Below the pieces are notes generated by a model. That model did not search any database. It was not told the origin of the DNA and worked only from the letters and a program-made list of their open reading frames with translations. A program made the translations under genes and the position numbers. From positions 20,269 through 43,947 of IMG/VR virus record IMGVR_UViG_3300030012_003031: a stretch of 23,679 nucleotides of DNA. One strand, written 5' to 3'. Positions 21,583 through 23,679 of the stretch are shown one piece after another. Origin of the DNA: a virus. Position 1 is the first letter of the stretch; every line of letters starts with the position of its first letter.

Positions 21583-22715
21583 AAATTGGTGTAATTGGTG
21601 CGGGGCGACTTGGGATTTGCTTCGCACTTCTTTGTGAACAAGCAGGGTATGATGTATTAGTCTCTGATATTCGCGAAGATTACGTCGCGGATCTTATGGA
21701 AAAGAAGATCAAGACTAATGAACCTGATGTTCAAGAATTCCTGAGTCGTTCAATTAATTTCTCAGCCACAACTAGTAACGAAAAAGTAATTCAAGAGTGT
21801 GACATCATTTACACTCTGGTAGCAACTCCTTCTCTACCCAGTGGTGACTATGATGTCTCTGCTGTATGGAGAGTTGTTGATGATATTGTAGAGTCTGGTG
21901 TTCAAGGAAAGTCTTTCGTAGTCGGATGCACTACGAATCCTGGCGATTGTGAGATGTTCCAAGACAGGCTCACAAAGCACGGTTGGGAAACTTTCTATAA
22001 CCCAGAATTTATTGCTCAAGGATCTATCATCAAAGATCTCCAGAACGCTGATATGGTTCTGATCGGTGGCAAGTGGGGTAAGACTTTTAATAAGTTGTCA
22101 GAACTTTATCATAAGATCCAAGTGACTAAACCTCAGATCAGTCTGATGTCTAGAACCGCCTCAGAGGTGGTTAAAATCGCCACTAACTGCTTCCTTACGA
22201 CTAAGATTAGTTATGCCAACATGATGGGGCAGGTGCTTGCTCTAGACGGCATGGAAGACGAGATTGATACCGTACTGGATGCCATCGGTGCAGACAGTCG
22301 AGTTGGTAAAAAGTATCTAAAGTTTGGTTATGGATTTGGTGGGCCTTGTCTCCCTAGAGATAATCGTGCTTTTGCTGCTTATGCTAAGAGTCTTGGTGTT
22401 GAGTATAATTTAGGTGCTACAACTGATAGTTTTAATGAAGTACATAACAAATTCTTGCTTGACTATGTGATTACTAAAAACCACACCAGTCTTCCATTCT
22501 ACTTTGATTATGTTTCCTACAAGAAAGGAACTGATATTTTGACTGAGAGTCAACAATTTAAACTTTGTAAGGCACTTCTTGATGAGGGTTATACTGTTTA
22601 CATTAATGACAACGAAACTATTTTAAATCGTGTGAGAGATACACTTTATGATCAATACTATGATAGAGTGAGGTTTGGAGAACCCAAAGAAAAAGTATAC
22701 AAAGTTGATATCTGA
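21579..22715 (+). CDS. UDP-glucose/GDP-mannose 6-dehydrogenase family protein
   Basis: 378 residues. GAGRLG (7-12) binds NAD, VATPSLPSGDYD (81-92) replaces the usual (T/S)P(P/T) loop, NPEFIAQGSIIKDL (141-154) holds the catalytic Glu, SEVVKIATNCFLTTKISYANMMGQV (195-219) the Lys/Asn helix, and YGFGGPCLPRDNRAF (251-265) the nucleophile C257. A shortened C-terminal domain is present: SYKKGTDILTESQQFKLCKALLDEG (313-337) is the YKxxTDDxRESxx...L...G pattern. It would oxidise a nucleotide hexose to its uronic acid with two NAD. VGCTTNPG replaces the common STVxPG, a possible sign of altered substrate. ATGA links it to nadE, and TGATG to the last gene. Confidence 0.88.
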   Translation: MKIGVIGAGRLGICFALLCEQAGYDVLVSDIREDYVADLMEKKIKTNEPDVQEFLSRSINFSATTSNEKVIQECDIIYTLVATPSLPSGDYDVSAVWRVVDDIVESGVQGKSFVVGCTTNPGDCEMFQDRLTKHGWETFYNPEFIAQGSIIKDLQNADMVLIGGKWGKTFNKLSELYHKIQVTKPQISLMSRTASEVVKIATNCFLTTKISYANMMGQVLALDGMEDEIDTVLDAIGADSRVGKKYLKFGYGFGGPCLPRDNRAFAAYAKSLGVEYNLGATTDSFNEVHNKFLLDYVITKNHTSLPFYFDYVSYKKGTDILTESQQFKLCKALLDEGYTVYINDNETILNRVRDTLYDQYYDRVRFGEPKEKVYKVDI

Positions 22716-23539
22716 TGACTTTTGCTACTACTGATAAAAACAAATCTGCGTTCAAACTCCGCAACTTTGGCCCCATTTACTATTTGAATCTGGATGATCA
22801 ACCAGAGAGACGAGAGTATATGGAGGATCAATTTAAGTATTGGGAGATTGATAATTATGAACGTATCTCTGCTTACGATGGTAGAGAGGATGACTTAGGG
22901 CACGTTATTAAGGGTGCCTATCCTAATATGATGACATCGGGTGAGATTGGATGCACCACTTCTCACCTGAAAGCACTCAAACATTGGTTAGAAACTTCTG
23001 ACAGTGATTATGCTATAATCATGGAAGATGATTGCAGTCTTGAGACAGTCAAGTGCTGGAACTTCATATGGGACGACTTTGTTGCATATGCTCCATACGA
23101 CTATGATGTCATTCAACTTGCAATTATTTGTACTGGTGATATTCATGTCAAAATTCATAAGCGGTTTGTGAATGATTTCTCCACCGCTTGCTACATGATC
23201 ACTAGACGCCACGCACAGAAACTGATAGACTTTCATGTGCGCGGTAACAAATACAAACTGGATAATGGAGTCAAGCCGCGTCCTGTTGCAGATGATTTAA
23301 TCTACAATTCTGGTAACACTTATTCCATTCCACTTCTTTTGTATAAGACGGACTTAGGTTCTAGCATTCACCCAGAACACATTGATGCTTTCCATGTAGG
23401 TAACTACAAAGCACAGTTGAACTACTGGACAACTAACGGTGCAAGGATGAGTATCAGAGAGCAAATGGATTATGATCCATATTTGGGTAGAATTACAGAG
23501 AATTCTGCTGCACAACAGGCGGAAAACCCATCCAATTGA
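22715..23539 (+). CDS. Glycosyltransferase family 25 (LPS-type)
   Basis: 274 residues. IYYLNLDDQPERREYMEDQF (21-40) with RISAYDGRED, then SGEIGCTTSHLKALKHW (75-91) and YAIIMEDDCSLE (99-110, acidic E104-D-D) form the complete GT25 signature (hxLxRxxxR, GExGCxxSH, hxEDD). FSTACYMITRRHAQKLI follows as in LPS beta-galactosyltransferases (the LgtB/LpsA group). The donor may be UDP-galactose, which an epimerase encoded at 9218 could supply. The C-terminal 60 residues, including a polar tail ending NPSN, are not part of the usual domain. It is the last gene of the block, 12 bases before the composite terminator/promoter. Confidence 0.9.
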   Translation: MTFATTDKNKSAFKLRNFGPIYYLNLDDQPERREYMEDQFKYWEIDNYERISAYDGREDDLGHVIKGAYPNMMTSGEIGCTTSHLKALKHWLETSDSDYAIIMEDDCSLETVKCWNFIWDDFVAYAPYDYDVIQLAIICTGDIHVKIHKRFVNDFSTACYMITRRHAQKLIDFHVRGNKYKLDNGVKPRPVADDLIYNSGNTYSIPLLLYKTDLGSSIHPEHIDAFHVGNYKAQLNYWTTNGARMSIREQMDYDPYLGRITENSAAQQAENPSN

Positions 23540-23569
23540 CAAAAGATTAAAAAAAGGTTAGTATAAATA
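23536..23569 (+). promoter_or_regulatory. Overlapping sigma70-like and T4-late-type promoters
   Basis: TTGACA (23536-23541) is a perfect -35; 17 bases on stands TAGTAT (23559-23564; 4 of 6 to TATAAT). A perfect T4-type late element TATAAATA lies at 23562-23569. The two would serve early and late transcription of the gene starting at 23671. Confidence 0.65.
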
Positions 23570-23580
23570 CTTAACCTTTT
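23551..23580 (+). terminator. AT-rich hairpin, probable terminator of the glycan block
   Basis: AAAAGGTTA (23552-23560) pairs with TAACCTTTT (23572-23580), with GTAT/ATAC extending it inside. It ends in a T-run (TTTTGTTTT). The late promoter core lies at the tip of the hairpin, so termination of upstream transcripts and new initiation share the same bases. It has only two GC pairs in the main stem, so it may be weak. Confidence 0.55.
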
Positions 23581-23602
23581 GTTTTCATTACAAAAGGTAA
23601 AC

Positions 23603-23647
23603 GGGGAGATGTCGATTCCCCTTTCATCTGCGGGTAACCATTCCGCA
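23603..23647 (+). promoter_or_regulatory. Structured 5' leader: two hairpins before the next gene
   Basis: Hairpin 1: GGGGA (23603-23607) with TCCCC (23617-23621), extended by AT/AT around GTCG. Hairpin 2: TGCGG (23629-23633) with CCGCA (23643-23647) around a 9-base loop. They lie between the promoters and a strong ribosome site. Hairpin 1 is followed only by TTT, so it is a poor terminator. This could be a cis-regulatory or mRNA-stabilising leader; cyanophages are known to carry such RNA motifs (wcaG, PhotoRC). Confidence 0.5.
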
Positions 23648-23670
23648 AGTAAACAAACGAGGTAAAACTA

Positions 23671-23679
23671 ATGTTCAAA
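23671..23679 (+). CDS. Start of the next gene (first three codons, MFK...)
   Basis: ATG TTC AAA at the window edge, preceded by GAGG (23659-23662) with 8 bases to the ATG, a good ribosome site. The product cannot be named from three residues. The strong promoters and long structured leader suggest a highly expressed gene. Confidence 0.55.

Noticed and set aside
1-23679. CRISPR array, insertion sequence, integrase or attachment site
   Set aside because: I saw no regular direct repeats, transposase or integrase motifs, or duplicated tRNA ends; the block boundaries show no obvious direct repeats by eye.

Overview
The window reads as part of the genome of a marine T4-like cyanophage (a myovirus of Synechococcus or Prochlorococcus). 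The reasons are a phage-type class Ia ribonucleotide reductase pair, a scatter of very small overlapping genes that look like those of marine cyanophages, five tRNA genes that read mostly A-ending codons, both sigma70-type and T4-late-type promoter motifs, AT-rich DNA, and every gene on the + strand. The host is inferred from remembered family resemblance, not from a search.

Layout. Bases 1-2785 hold the 3' part of nrdA and a complete nrdB, closed by a strong intrinsic terminator (2800-2821). Bases 2822-5684 are a small-gene and tRNA zone. It holds a conserved 53-aa protein, a GIY-YIG-like nuclease, several 50-82 aa proteins (two with one membrane segment, one Phd/YefM-like), tRNA-Arg(UCU), tRNA-Gly(UCC), tRNA-Val(UAC), tRNA-Ile(UAU) and tRNA-Met(CAU), and a textbook sigma70 promoter at 4961-4989.

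Bases 5713-23539 are one tightly packed block of 21 genes for making and assembling a glycan. Neighbouring genes mostly overlap by 1-16 bases, and the only real gap (35 bases, before 13422) carries a late-promoter motif. By my reading it has 5 sugar-nucleotide enzymes (a GDP-mannose 3,5-epimerase, two other SDR epimerases, two UDP-glucose/GDP-mannose dehydrogenase-family proteins), 11 known or likely glycosyltransferases (GT2, GT11, GT17, GT25, exostosin, DUF5672, DUF3431 and others), 3 methyltransferases, a radical SAM enzyme with a SPASM-like tail, and an NAD synthetase. The simplest reading is synthesis of special activated sugars, their transfer in the infected cell's cytoplasm, and capping by methylation. 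I see no flippase, polymerase, ABC exporter, ligase or membrane-bound initiating transferase, so glycosylation of virion or other cytoplasmic targets seems more likely than a secreted polysaccharide.

Bases 23540-23679 hold a composite terminator/promoter, a structured leader of two hairpins, and the first three codons of the next gene.

The most interesting points are: a GDP-mannose 3,5-epimerase beside three GT11 'fucosyltransferases' with no GDP-fucose pathway in view, suggesting L-galactose as the sugar transferred; NAD synthetase inside a glycan operon; a short UDP-glucose dehydrogenase-family protein without its C-terminal domain; a radical SAM enzyme of unknown reaction; a Phd-like gene whose stop codon lies in a tRNA D-loop; and the structured leader at the right end.
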